The notes beneath the pieces are model-generated. The model was not told where the DNA came from, searched no databases, and was given only the letters and a program-made list of their open reading frames with translations. Of a DNA stretch of 64,000 nt, positions 33,043 through 42,158 are shown piece by piece. Numbering within the stretch: the first letter of the stretch is position 1; each line of letters begins with the position of its first letter. The stretch comes from Anthropogastromicrobium aceti. GTDB taxonomy: Bacteria; Bacillota; Clostridia; Lachnospirales; Lachnospiraceae. Made by a program: the position numbers and the translations under genes. The stretch is from assembly GCF_025567095.1 (NCBI RefSeq), contig NZ_JAOQJH010000007.1; one strand, given 5' to 3'.

Positions 33043-34251
33043 ATGGAAAATCCGTTTGAATTTCATGAAGAAGATACAATTATTGCATGCGTAGGTGACA
33101 ATGGGGGAACTACCGATGAGGATATAAGAAATGGGTTCAAGCGTACCGTTGAACTTCTGACGGAATCATTGAAAACAGGTTCCGAAGTTGAAGATCTGTT
33201 AGTATATCCTATCGTTTATAACGCCAGACACAGCATTGAGCTATCTTTGAAGATTGTCATAAAAATGTTATGGCGAATAGAGGAAAAGAAAGGGATATGT
33301 TATTCTGAGGAAGTCTTAAAGGAAAGAAAAAAAGAATTACACACGCATAGTATTGAATGCCTATATAAATTAGCATGTGATAAGAAGAATATTGACAGAA
33401 GAATTCCTGCATATTTTGAGAATATAGAAGATATGATTTACTTTTATTATTTCGATGAAGAGGGGGATGCCTTCAAATATGAACTAAATAAAGAAGATGA
33501 ACCACATATGATAAAAAACAAAATTTCTCATGTAAGTATTGAATTGTTAGAAACAGAATTTAAGGAAGTAATGAAAAAATTTGATGATTTGATATATTTT
33601 CTGGATAATTGTATCTTTGAATATTCGCTAGGAACATTTACCAAGAGCTTGTCGAGAGCAGATATATGGGATATTTCGAAGCGGCTTCCTGTATATGAAG
33701 AATGGAGAACAGAGAAATTCAAAGAAGTCAAAGATGAGATTAAGCAAGAATATCATCTCGGAAGTAAAGAATTTTCAGATGCTGTAAATCTAATTAAGGA
33801 AAATAGAGAGTTTTCGGTAAATATTGGATGCGAGAAAGTATTCGGGTCAATTACAGAAAATGAATTAAAAGAATACGCTTCATTGGTTAGATACTATTCT
33901 GAGAAAAGTAAATCTGACAACAAGGGTAAAGAGATAGGGTTCGATTTACGCAAAATACAAAAGAATGGGGAGATTTTGAAAAAATATTTATCCAGCATTT
34001 CTATGAATACATTAAATACACTATTATGTTTTAGTGAGATGAGTAATAGTTTCTTAGCGGTTGAACATTTGGAAGAGGTTCATGATGACATAGTCTCTAA
34101 GGCGTTTGACGGAACATATCTCATAAGAAAACTAAAACAAAGAAATATATGTTTAAGAATCTTATATGGAATGAAAAAGTGTGGACAGGTGACTTATGCA
34201 AAACAGTTGAGTGCTGCACTGGAACAAGAAGGAGTAGAGCTAACGCTTTGA
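33043..34251 (+). CDS. Unknown protein, possible HEPN-like domain
   Basis: This 402-residue protein does not belong to a named family that I recognise. The N-terminal part has YPIVYNARHSIELSLKIVIK (residues 57-77), then KKELHTHSIECLYKLA near 106; the spaced ELxLK and HxLxxL helices resemble HEPN-fold proteins, many of which are RNases in toxin or defence systems. A clear catalytic R-x4-6-H is doubtful. The rest is helical and charged. It is AT-rich, stands alone between the ICE and a broken ABC gene, and has AAAGAGGATGATAGAAG before its ATG. Confidence 0.6.
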   Translation: MENPFEFHEEDTIIACVGDNGGTTDEDIRNGFKRTVELLTESLKTGSEVEDLLVYPIVYNARHSIELSLKIVIKMLWRIEEKKGICYSEEVLKERKKELHTHSIECLYKLACDKKNIDRRIPAYFENIEDMIYFYYFDEEGDAFKYELNKEDEPHMIKNKISHVSIELLETEFKEVMKKFDDLIYFLDNCIFEYSLGTFTKSLSRADIWDISKRLPVYEEWRTEKFKEVKDEIKQEYHLGSKEFSDAVNLIKENREFSVNIGCEKVFGSITENELKEYASLVRYYSEKSKSDNKGKEIGFDLRKIQKNGEILKKYLSSISMNTLNTLLCFSEMSNSFLAVEHLEEVHDDIVSKAFDGTYLIRKLKQRNICLRILYGMKKCGQVTYAKQLSAALEQEGVELTL

Positions 34252-34321
34252 GAATAATAGTGAACACGATACACTCGTGTCTCTGACGTTAAAGCCAGTG
34301 TTTTAGAGGGCTGGGAGAGGG

Positions 34322-34777
34322 ATGCCCAATTTTATGGATGAGCCAACGGCAGGTCTAGACCCGAAAGAGCGTATCCGTATTCGCAACTATATCAGCAGCA
34401 TTTCCGAGAATAAGATAGTGCTGATCGCAACGCATGTAGTCAGCGATGTGGAATGTATCGCAAAGGAAATCTTGTTTCTGCGAGGCGGAAAATTGTTGGA
34501 GAAAGAGACACCGGAAAAGTTGGTGGAACAAATGGATGGGCTTGTTTGGGAAGTAATTATTCGGTCAGATCAATTAAGTCAGCTGGAACAGGTGCTTCTT
34601 GTCAGCAATGTGAATATCGCAAAGGAAGGTCTTCTGGTGCGCGTAATCGCAGAAAGTGAGCAGATGAAGGAACAACAGCTTCAATTTGGATGGGGTACGC
34701 AAAAGGTGGTTGTCCCAACACTGGAAGATGTATATTTATATCGAATGGAAGCAGATAATAAGCTTTATAAAAATTGA
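34322..34777 (+). pseudogene. C-terminal half of an ABC transporter ATPase
   Basis: The reading frame starts almost at Walker B (FMDEPTAGLDP) and continues through the H-loop histidine (IATHVVSDVE) to the end, 151 residues. Walker A and the signature motif are absent, and an in-frame TAG lies six codons before the ATG. The protein cannot work as an ATPase. It is probably a remnant of a gene cut by insertion or deletion at this junction. A ribosome-like GGGAGAGG happens to precede the ATG. Confidence 0.75.
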
Positions 34778-34888
34778 AAATATAGAAAAAAATAACAGAC
34801 CGATTCATTTTGACCTGATATTTTTTACAGAACTTTAAATGCAAAATGCATCTGCGATTTCTGTAGTAACGCATCTATGGACCAGATT

Positions 34889-35296
34889 TTATACCCACCC
34901 AGAAGTCTTCTTCTTAAAGTTTTCCAATATACTTTCCAGTCGATCAATTTCTTCCTTCTCTGGATTTTTTGTAAATTCAGATTTTACCAAAGATATCAAG
35001 AGTGAGTTATCCGTAAAAAGCTCACGGAAAGACTGGTACTCCTGTTGGAAAATATCTTGAAGAACAAGATGAGCTGTTTTGGTTGGTTTGAAGGTTCTGG
35101 CGATAGAGGTTCCCCGATAGACGATTCCGGCGACCTCGACCATTTCAAGTTTCGATAGCTTGCGAATAATTGGCTTGATCATGTTGATCGTGTAGTCTGG
35201 ATTCATAGCAACAATATCTGAAATTGTCATTGGCTGTTCGGAACGAAGCAGCAACGACAAAACGTCTAATTCCTTTTGTGGCATTTTAATTGGCAT
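34889..35296 (-). CDS. BlaI/MecI/CopY-type repressor
   Basis: The 135-residue N-terminal winged helix (KELDVLSLLLRSEQPMTISDIV, in two parts, then YTINMIKPIIRKLSKLEMVEV) and a helical C-terminus fit the BlaI/MecI family. ATG 35296 has GGAGG six bases upstream; a further in-frame ATG at 35335 is less likely. It diverges from the ABC exporter gene. No BlaR-type sensor peptidase lies next to it. Confidence 0.75.
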   Translation of the reverse strand: MPIKMPQKELDVLSLLLRSEQPMTISDIVAMNPDYTINMIKPIIRKLSKLEMVEVAGIVYRGTSIARTFKPTKTAHLVLQDIFQQEYQSFRELFTDNSLLISLVKSEFTKNPEKEEIDRLESILENFKKKTSGWV

Positions 35297-35370
35297 AAAA
35301 GACCTCCTTAAGACAAATAAAAATCCTAAAATCAAGAATTCAAGAATGCTTGATAAATAATGGTATCTGT

Positions 35371-35399
35371 ATTTTAACGCAAAAATAGGCGTATGTCAA
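35371..35399 (-). promoter_or_regulatory. Promoter of the BlaI-type gene
   Basis: On the minus strand TTGACA (complement 35394-35399) and TAAAAT (complement 35371-35376) are 17 bases apart, 75 bases before the repressor start. A dyad ATCAAG/CTTGAT at 35333-35356 lies just downstream and may be its operator. Confidence 0.7.
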
Positions 35400-35494
35400 A
35401 AGCAATATTAAAAAATGGAAAAGTTACGGGTGTATTTTTCAATTTTTAAGTTACGAAATAGATGCATAGAAAATGTATAAAAGATACGAAGTTA

Positions 35495-35557
35495 TTGACA
35501 AAACTTACTGGCAACAATATAATAATTTTAAAATAAAAGACATGTGAGATGACATGT
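35495..35557 (+). promoter_or_regulatory. Promoter and operator of the ABC exporter gene
   Basis: TTGACA at 35495-35500 and TATAAT at 35518-35523 are consensus with a 17-base spacer. ACATGT-N6-ACATGT follows at 35540-35557, a dyad in the early transcript that could bind the divergently coded repressor. Confidence 0.75.
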
Positions 35558-35589
35558 TGAGGTGTAAGGAGAAGGAGACAAGGAAGCAC

Positions 35590-37302
35590 ATGAAAAAGAA
35601 CACGAAAAATAAAATCTCTCAAATCGACAAGATTCTAATGAGCAACAAAAAGCAAAATATCATAACTGCCTTTTCGATGATTTTATTGGCGATATTTGCA
35701 CCATTAAAATCTTTTGTCGCGCAGTGGTTGATTGATTCTCCTTCCATTAAAGCAATCTTTGTCTCCGTTTTGATTGGTGCGGCGGTGGTTGCCATGAGTC
35801 ATATCTGCGAGTATATTGTCAGAAACACGTTTAATCGGATGGCAACACGTTCTGTATCTGAAATACGTGGTGTTTTGTGCGAGAATTTAAAGAATATGTC
35901 GTTAAGCCAGATTCATGTGCTGCCGATGGAAGACTGGCAGTCTGCATATACAAATGACTTAAAGATTGTATGTGATGATTATTATTTTGGCCTTTTTAAT
36001 ATGGCAATGTGGGGGAGCATGGGACTTGTAGCAGTCGTATATATGGCTGTGATTTCACCGGCATTATTGATCGTGTCTTTGGTTATGGTTTGCTTTCCTT
36101 TTATTGGTCCAAGGTTATTTGCAGATAAGCTTAGAAAAACAAAAAGTGAGTATGCAAAGTCATACAATACGGTTTGCTCAAAAATCAATGAAATGCTGCA
36201 TGGTACAGAGACCTTGCTCACATGTGGAAAGCATAGCTTTTTATTTCAAAAGATGCAGAGGGTTTCCGATGACAATATGCAAAAAGATTTTGACATGAAG
36301 CAAACGGAAACGGTAGCGACAATTATTACGTCACTGATCACATGGATACCAGGCTTTGTAATTATGGTTGCAGGTGCAATGCTTGTTGTTCAGGGAAAAT
36401 TGACGGTAAGCTATCTGATCACAGCAAATGGTCTTTTAAATTTTATTATTTCTCCATTTCGGCAAACCGCAAATTCCTATCAGTCTGTTAAGTCTGCAAG
36501 AGCCTTAAAAGATCGTATTGATGAGTTGCTTGCCCAGAAAACTTCAAATCAGATGGAAAAGAAAAATATCGAAATAACTTCGATAGATATAAAGAAGCTT
36601 TCTTTTGGCTACGGGGAGTCTGATGTTTTAAAAGACGTAAATTTAACCATTAAAAAAGGCGAGAAAGTTGCGATTGTTGGTGCCAGTGGAAGTGGTAAGA
36701 GCACAATTATGAAGCTGATCGGACGTTTTTATTTAAATTACCGAGGTAGGATTTCGATAAACAACGAAGATCTAAAAACATTAAGTGACGCAACATTTTA
36801 CTCAAGTGTTGGGTATATACCACAGGAGCCATTTATTTTTGCGGATACCGTGCGAAATAATATCTGTCTTGGCAGAAACTGTTCGGATGAGGAAGTATGG
36901 TCTGCAATCGAAAAGGTTGGGTTGACCGAACTTGTAAGTTCTTTGCCAGATGGAATTAACACAGAGTTGGCAGAGGGCGGTGGAAATATTTCTGGAGGAC
37001 AAAAGAAACGAATAGCAGTTGCGCGGGCGCTTATTCGTGATTGTGATACGCTTCTGATTGATGAGATGACATCCTCTCTTGATATTGAGACAACCGATGA
37101 GATGGTAAAGCTTATATTGTCGCTGTCATGTACCGTAATTATGATTACACATGATATATTTGATTCGTATATGGATGGATTTTCTGCAATTTATTACATA
37201 GAAAATGGTGGAATTGCAGAGAGTGGTACCTATCAGAGATTGCTAGAACAAAATGGAAATTTTGCGAAGATGCAAGCAATGATGAAAATAACCAATAAAT
37301 AG
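35590..37302 (+). CDS. ABC exporter, fused membrane and ATPase domains
   Basis: The 570-residue membrane domain occupies about residues 20-310 (MILLAIFAPLKSFVAQWLI, VSVLIGAAVVAM, LLIVSLVMVCFPFIG). The ATPase has Walker A GASGSGKST near 370, ISGGQKKR near 468 and Walker B LLIDEMTSSLD near 490, where the usual DEAT/DEPT is DEMT. It resembles single-chain peptide or drug exporters. ATG 35590 follows AAGGAAGCAC; a TTG at 35554 is possible. Confidence 0.83.
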   Translation: MKKNTKNKISQIDKILMSNKKQNIITAFSMILLAIFAPLKSFVAQWLIDSPSIKAIFVSVLIGAAVVAMSHICEYIVRNTFNRMATRSVSEIRGVLCENLKNMSLSQIHVLPMEDWQSAYTNDLKIVCDDYYFGLFNMAMWGSMGLVAVVYMAVISPALLIVSLVMVCFPFIGPRLFADKLRKTKSEYAKSYNTVCSKINEMLHGTETLLTCGKHSFLFQKMQRVSDDNMQKDFDMKQTETVATIITSLITWIPGFVIMVAGAMLVVQGKLTVSYLITANGLLNFIISPFRQTANSYQSVKSARALKDRIDELLAQKTSNQMEKKNIEITSIDIKKLSFGYGESDVLKDVNLTIKKGEKVAIVGASGSGKSTIMKLIGRFYLNYRGRISINNEDLKTLSDATFYSSVGYIPQEPFIFADTVRNNICLGRNCSDEEVWSAIEKVGLTELVSSLPDGINTELAEGGGNISGGQKKRIAVARALIRDCDTLLIDEMTSSLDIETTDEMVKLILSLSCTVIMITHDIFDSYMDGFSAIYYIENGGIAESGTYQRLLEQNGNFAKMQAMMKITNK

Positions 37303-37355
37303 AGGAGAATAGATAAGATCAAGGTCTTGTACCATTAAAAATGGCAAACAATTCT

Positions 37356-37384
37356 TTGACGGACACGAGAAAGAGTGCTATACT
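37356..37384 (+). promoter_or_regulatory. Promoter of the small protein-Y-polymerase operon
   Basis: TTGACG at 37356-37361 and TATACT at 37379-37384 have an exact 17-base spacer. It lies inside a longer open frame starting at ATG 37341, which argues that translation really starts downstream at 37419. Confidence 0.7.
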
Positions 37385-37418
37385 TTGGACATCAATGCAA
37401 AGACTGGAGGCAAAGCTA

Positions 37419-37685
37419 TTGATTTCAAGTAACGATCAAATGAATCAAGTAGAAAAAAATCAAGTGGATCAACGTGCCAGCAGATATGCCAGCCAATATG
37501 CTGATATCATAGATCTTCCACATCATGTCTCGAAGCGTCACCCACAGATGGCGCTGTCGGATCGTGCTGCACAGTTTGGCGCATATGCTGCACTTAGAGG
37601 GTATGATGAAGCAGTAACAGAAACGGTGAAAAAATCAATACAGCAAACAGAAGCATATATTGAAATGGAGCAGTATAATGACTAA
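37419..37685 (+). CDS. Small protein preceding Y-family polymerase (YolD-like position)
   Basis: The product is about 88 residues from TTG 37419, which has GGAGG eight bases upstream and lies after a consensus promoter. The motif HVSKRHPQMALSDRAAQFGAYAALRGYDEAV is, in overlapping parts, a recurring feature of proteins coded just before Y-family polymerases, similar in place to YolD. It overlaps the polymerase start by eight bases. An ATG at 37341 would give 114 residues but would have the promoter inside the gene. Confidence 0.68.
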   Translation: MISSNDQMNQVEKNQVDQRASRYASQYADIIDLPHHVSKRHPQMALSDRAAQFGAYAALRGYDEAVTETVKKSIQQTEAYIEMEQYND

Positions 37686-39213
37686 AATGGCTGAAAATAA
37701 AACATACCTTTGCATTGACTTAAAATCATTCTTCGCATCGGTTGAATGCGTTGAGCGTGGTCTTGACCCACTTTGCACAAATCTTGTTGTGGCAGATGCC
37801 GCACTTACTGAAAAAACCATTTGCCTTGCAGTATCTCCGTCGTTGAAAAAGTACGGCATAGGAGGACGAGCAAGGCTTTTTGAGGTTGTGCAGATGTTAA
37901 AACAGGCAAATGCCAGAAGACGTTTCCAAGCGCCAAAAAGATTATTTGAAGGATCTTCAAGCAATGCAAAAGAGCTTGATTTGCACCCTGAGTATCAGAT
38001 TGATTATATTATTGCACCGCCGCGTATGGCAAAATATATGGAGTACAGCACAAAAATTTATAATATTTATTTAAAATATGTGGCGCCTGAGGATATACAT
38101 GCGTACTCGATTGATGAGGTATTTGTCGATATCACGCAGTATCTGATTTTGACAGGGCTTAATGCTTATGAGTTTGCAGGTCAAATGATAAAAGATGTAT
38201 TAAAGACAACAGGAATTACAGCTACTGCAGGGATCGGAACAAATCTTTATCTGGCTAAAATTGCAATGGATATAGAGGCAAAGCACATTAAGGCAGATAG
38301 TGATGGCGTGAGAATTGCTATGCTTACAGAAAAAAGTTATAGACAAAAACTGTGGGATCATCGCCCACTCACAGATTTTTGGCGAATTGGTCCACAGACG
38401 GCGAAAAAGCTTGAACAAAATGGAATGTTTACAATGGGAGATGTGGCAAGGTGTTCTGTTGGTAAAATTAATCAGTTCCATAATGAAGAATTGCTGTACC
38501 GACTTTTTGGTATTAATGCAGAGCTTATAATTGATCATGCATGGGGCTGGGAGCCATGCACGATTGCGCATATTAAGGCGTATCGTCCACAGTCAAGCAG
38601 CATAGAGAATGGTCAGGTGCTTCATTGCCCATATACGGCAGAGAAAACGCGTTTGATTGTAAAAGAAATGACTGATCAGCTTTTGCTGCAGCTTGTAGAT
38701 AAGGGTCTTGTCACTGATCAGATGGTTTTAACGATTGGCTATGATATTGAAAATTTAACAGATCCAAAACTCCGTGAGCAGTATCATGGTGATATTGTCA
38801 CAGATAGGTATGGAAGAAAGATTCCAAAAAGCGCACATGGCAGTGTCAATATCGGACGATTTACATCGTCAGCAAAGTTAGCAACCGAGACAGTATTGAA
38901 GCTTTACGATACAATTATTGATCAAAATCTTCTTGTGAGACGTCTTAGTCTGACAGCAAATCATGTTGTGCCAGAGGGTTCAGAGCCAACTAGAAAAAAG
39001 CCTCAGCAGCTTGATTTATTTACAGATTATGAAGTATTAGAAAAAAAAGAACAGGAAGAAAAAGCCGCGCTAGATAAGGAAAAGAAAATGCAGCAGGCAA
39101 TGCTGCAGATTAAAAAGAAATTTGGAAAAAATGCGATTTTAAAAGGAATGAATCTGCTTGACGGCGCAACTGCAAAGGAGAGAAATGAGCAGATTGGTGG
39201 TCATAAAGCGTAG
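37678..39213 (+). CDS. Y-family DNA polymerase (DinB/UmuC type)
   Basis: The 511-residue polymerase does translesion synthesis. The palm begins with CIDLKSFFASVECV (metal-binding aspartate near residue 14), and the second acidic pair is SIDEVFVD near 146. A helix-hairpin-helix DFWRIGPQTAKKL follows, and a clamp-binding peptide QQLDLF lies near 445. It overlaps the small gene upstream (ATGACTAA), so they are coupled. The polymerase-partner pair is typical of damage-inducible operons, but no clear LexA box was found. Confidence 0.9.
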   Translation: MTKMAENKTYLCIDLKSFFASVECVERGLDPLCTNLVVADAALTEKTICLAVSPSLKKYGIGGRARLFEVVQMLKQANARRRFQAPKRLFEGSSSNAKELDLHPEYQIDYIIAPPRMAKYMEYSTKIYNIYLKYVAPEDIHAYSIDEVFVDITQYLILTGLNAYEFAGQMIKDVLKTTGITATAGIGTNLYLAKIAMDIEAKHIKADSDGVRIAMLTEKSYRQKLWDHRPLTDFWRIGPQTAKKLEQNGMFTMGDVARCSVGKINQFHNEELLYRLFGINAELIIDHAWGWEPCTIAHIKAYRPQSSSIENGQVLHCPYTAEKTRLIVKEMTDQLLLQLVDKGLVTDQMVLTIGYDIENLTDPKLREQYHGDIVTDRYGRKIPKSAHGSVNIGRFTSSAKLATETVLKLYDTIIDQNLLVRRLSLTANHVVPEGSEPTRKKPQQLDLFTDYEVLEKKEQEEKAALDKEKKMQQAMLQIKKKFGKNAILKGMNLLDGATAKERNEQIGGHKA

Positions 39214-39262
39214 TCAGTAAAAAACGCATCATGAAAAATGAATTAGTGAAAGGAATAAATTT

Positions 39263-41050
39263 ATGAAGAAGGAACGCTGGCGTCTGTACGCAAAAAAGGC
39301 AGATTTTGCAGCCATCAGCAAAGCATACGGCATCAATCAGGTAACGGCAAGGATTATGAGAAACCGAGGTGTTGAGACAAAAGAGGAGATTGAAAGCTAT
39401 TTAAAGGGAGATTTAGATTATCTAAGTGACCCTGCGCTTATGAAGGATGCAGATAAGGCCGCGTCTTTGCTTGAGGCTGCGATTGCAAACAACGAACTGA
39501 TTGCAATCTCAAGTGATTTTGATAATGATGGAATTTTCTCCGGTCTTTTGTTAAAAGAAGCTATTATAGAACTTGGCGGCCGCGCAGCAATCTTTACGCC
39601 AAATCGAGTAATGGAAGGTTATGGTGTAAACAGTCGTATCGTTGAGGAAGCAAATGCAAATGGAGCAAGTGTACTTTTAACATGCGACAATGGAATAGCA
39701 GCATTTGAGGCAATCGATGAGGCAAAAAAACTTGGCATGACAGTTATTGTGACAGATCATCATGAGGTTCCATTCGAGGAGCATGATGGAAAAAAGACAT
39801 ATTTTTTGCCGAAGGCTGATGCTATTGTTGATCCAAAGCAGGAAGACTGTGCATATCCATTTAAAAGTCTTTGTGGAACAGGTGTAGCCTACCAGCTTAT
39901 GACACTGCTGTTTCGGAGAATGAAGCGCACAATGAGCCGTCAGGAGATTTTTTTACAATATACGGCGATTGCTACTGTGGCTGATGTTATGGAGCTTGTC
40001 GGTGAAAACCGTATTCTAGTCAGAAAAGGTCTTTCATATCTTAATCACACAAACCATATAGGTCTTCGTGCATTGATGGAGGTGTGTGGCATATCACCAG
40101 AGCAGGTGCGTGCCTATCATATTGGATTTATCTTAGGACCATGTTTTAATGCAGCAGGACGACTAGACACGATTGTTCATGCATTGGCGCTTCTTGAATC
40201 AAAGGAATATGATCAGGCACTTGCCTTAGCTGGTGAGCTGTGGGCAATGAATGAGGAGCGAAAGGAATTAACGCGAGTCGGAACAGAGCGCGCAGTAGAG
40301 CTTATTGAGCATGCAACGTGGAAGGATGAGCATGTATATCTTGTTTACATAAAAGATTGTCATGAGAGTGTGGCCGGCATAATTGCAGGACGTCTTCGTG
40401 AACGTTACTATCGTCCTGTGCTTGTCTTTACTGATGCATCAGAAGAAGGGCAGATTAAGGCTTCTGGCAGAAGTATTGATGATTATGATATGTTTACAGA
40501 ACTAAGTGCATTTAGGAACTTATTTCTTCGCTTTGGCGGTCATAAGATGGCAGCTGGTCTTACAATGGAAAAGAAAAATTTAGAGATTTTGCGAGACGGT
40601 TTAAATGCGAGATGTACGCTTACACAAACGCAGCTTATGCCGCTTGTCATGATTGATGCTGCGATGCCGCTTGGTTATATCAGTGAAGAAGTCATTGCTG
40701 ATCTTGAAAAGCTAGAGCCATTTGGACGAGCCAATGAAAAGCCATTGTTTGCCCAGCAGCATTTGTCTGTGCTTCGTCTCTCACGTATCGGAAAGAATAG
40801 AAATGTTGTAAAAATGTCTGTTATGGGACCAGAAGGCATTATTATGGACGCGCTTTATTTTGGGGACACAGATGTGTTCTTTGATTTTCTTGAAGAGGAA
40901 TATGGGCGTGACAATGTAGCGGCGGCTCTTAGGGGAATGCGCAATACAATTGATATTGGTGTGACGTATTATCCACAAATTAACGAATTTCAAGGGAAAA
41001 GAAGCCTTCAAATCGTGATACAAAACTATTGCAGAGTTTCGTTAAATTGA
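39263..41050 (+). CDS. recJ: Single-strand DNA exonuclease RecJ
   Basis: This 595-residue DHH-family nuclease degrades single-stranded DNA 5' to 3' in repair. Motif I reads SSDFDNDGIFS near residue 80 (the usual DYDVDG is altered), then TCDNG near 132 and the DHH motif TDHHE near 165. The DHHA1 motif is FGGHKMAAGL near 422. Length is normal. A short gap separates it from the Y-polymerase, so the two repair genes may be co-transcribed. Confidence 0.9.
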   Translation: MKKERWRLYAKKADFAAISKAYGINQVTARIMRNRGVETKEEIESYLKGDLDYLSDPALMKDADKAASLLEAAIANNELIAISSDFDNDGIFSGLLLKEAIIELGGRAAIFTPNRVMEGYGVNSRIVEEANANGASVLLTCDNGIAAFEAIDEAKKLGMTVIVTDHHEVPFEEHDGKKTYFLPKADAIVDPKQEDCAYPFKSLCGTGVAYQLMTLLFRRMKRTMSRQEIFLQYTAIATVADVMELVGENRILVRKGLSYLNHTNHIGLRALMEVCGISPEQVRAYHIGFILGPCFNAAGRLDTIVHALALLESKEYDQALALAGELWAMNEERKELTRVGTERAVELIEHATWKDEHVYLVYIKDCHESVAGIIAGRLRERYYRPVLVFTDASEEGQIKASGRSIDDYDMFTELSAFRNLFLRFGGHKMAAGLTMEKKNLEILRDGLNARCTLTQTQLMPLVMIDAAMPLGYISEEVIADLEKLEPFGRANEKPLFAQQHLSVLRLSRIGKNRNVVKMSVMGPEGIIMDALYFGDTDVFFDFLEEEYGRDNVAAALRGMRNTIDIGVTYYPQINEFQGKRSLQIVIQNYCRVSLN

Positions 41051-41270
41051 GTATAATTAAGAAATCACATGATACTAGGGTTAAAAGCTACAAAACCTGC
41101 TCGTGCTTGCACGATAAGATTTTGCAGCTTGGAACCCGCAAAAACATGAGGATGCAGCGATTTTCAAAGAAAATCAGCGAATCCGAATGTTTTTAGAATT
41201 GCGAAAGATGCGAAGCATCGGAGCAATTCGTGAGTATCAAAAAAGTAGCGAAACGCGAAGGGAGAATTGT
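41051..41270 (+). promoter_or_regulatory. Intergenic leader with three stem-loops
   Basis: Three stems follow each other. GCTaCAAAA/TTTTGcAGC encloses TCGTGC-TT-GCACGA (about 41089-41130). GCGATTTTC-AAA-GAAAATC lies at 41158-41181. GAATTGC/GCAATTC encloses GATGC-GAA-GCATC (41196-41229). The last ends about 30 bases before the isomerase ribosome site. They might be a leader RNA or a repeated extragenic element. Confidence 0.45.
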
Positions 41271-42107
41271 ATGAGAATCGGAATTCGTGCCCATGATGTA
41301 AAGGCAGATACCTTTGAAGGGCTTGTAAAGGAAATACACAATGAGGGAATGCATTGCTGTCAGTTAGCAGTACCGAAGGCAGTTCATGAGTTTCCAACAA
41401 AAAAGGAGGTTTTAACTCCTGGTATGGCATTGTACATGAAGGAAGTCTTTGCAGAGAACAAAGTAGATGTTGCAGTTCTTGGCTGCTACCAGAATCTGGC
41501 AACTCCTGATGAGGCTGCATTAAAGGATACTATCGACACTTACAAGAGACATATTGTATTTGCGAGTCTTCTTGGAGCAGGTGTAGTTGGAACAGAGACA
41601 GGTGCATGTAATACCGAGTATCGCACAGAACCATTTTCATTTACTGAGGAAGCACTTGAGATTTTTATTAAGAATTTGCGTCCTGTTGTGGAATATGCAG
41701 AAAAACTTGGTGTAATTGTTGCAATTGAGCCAGTATGCCGACATATTGTAAACAATGCAAAGCGTGCAAGAAAGGTTCTTGATGCGATTGATTCTCCGAA
41801 TCTTCAGATAATCTTTGATCCAGTGAATTTGCTTGATGAGTCCAATTATCAGGAGTATCCGGCAATTTTTAAAGAGTTTGTTGAGATTCTTGGACCAGAT
41901 ATTGCAACGATCCATGCAAAGGATTTCAAGATCGAAAATGGCAAGCTGTTAAGCTGCGCATGCGGAACAGGTCAGATGGACTATGAATTTTTGCTTCGCT
42001 ATATCAAGGAGCATAAGCCGCATATTCACGTGCTGTTAGAGGATACAAATCCATCTAATGCACAGCAGGCAAGACAGTTTATGGAAGAAAAGTACGCAAG
42101 CTTATAA
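41271..42107 (+). CDS. Sugar-phosphate isomerase/epimerase family TIM-barrel protein
   Basis: The 278-residue protein belongs to the xylose isomerase-like barrel family. Likely metal ligands are the acids in VAIEPVCRH (about 161), IIFDPVNLL (about 192) and VLLEDTNPS (about 255), plus the histidine of ATIHAKDF (about 222). The substrate is unknown. ATG 41271 follows GAAGGGAGAATT; an in-frame ATG at 41187 would read through the hairpins. It lies between recJ and relA, where relatives often have apt. Confidence 0.78.
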   Translation: MRIGIRAHDVKADTFEGLVKEIHNEGMHCCQLAVPKAVHEFPTKKEVLTPGMALYMKEVFAENKVDVAVLGCYQNLATPDEAALKDTIDTYKRHIVFASLLGAGVVGTETGACNTEYRTEPFSFTEEALEIFIKNLRPVVEYAEKLGVIVAIEPVCRHIVNNAKRARKVLDAIDSPNLQIIFDPVNLLDESNYQEYPAIFKEFVEILGPDIATIHAKDFKIENGKLLSCACGTGQMDYEFLLRYIKEHKPHIHVLLEDTNPSNAQQARQFMEEKYASL

Positions 42108-42158
42108 TTTTCAACGAATAAATATGTTGAGTTGAAATGAGGAAAAGAGGTGTCTGAT

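Noticed and set aside
37341..37418. Longer start (ATG 37341) for the small gene before the Y-polymerase
   Set aside because: It lacks a ribosome site and contains a consensus promoter; TTG 37419 is better supported.
41164..41520. Open frame of 118 codons on the minus strand over the isomerase start
   Set aside because: It runs through hairpins and the well-supported plus-strand gene and has no family resemblance.
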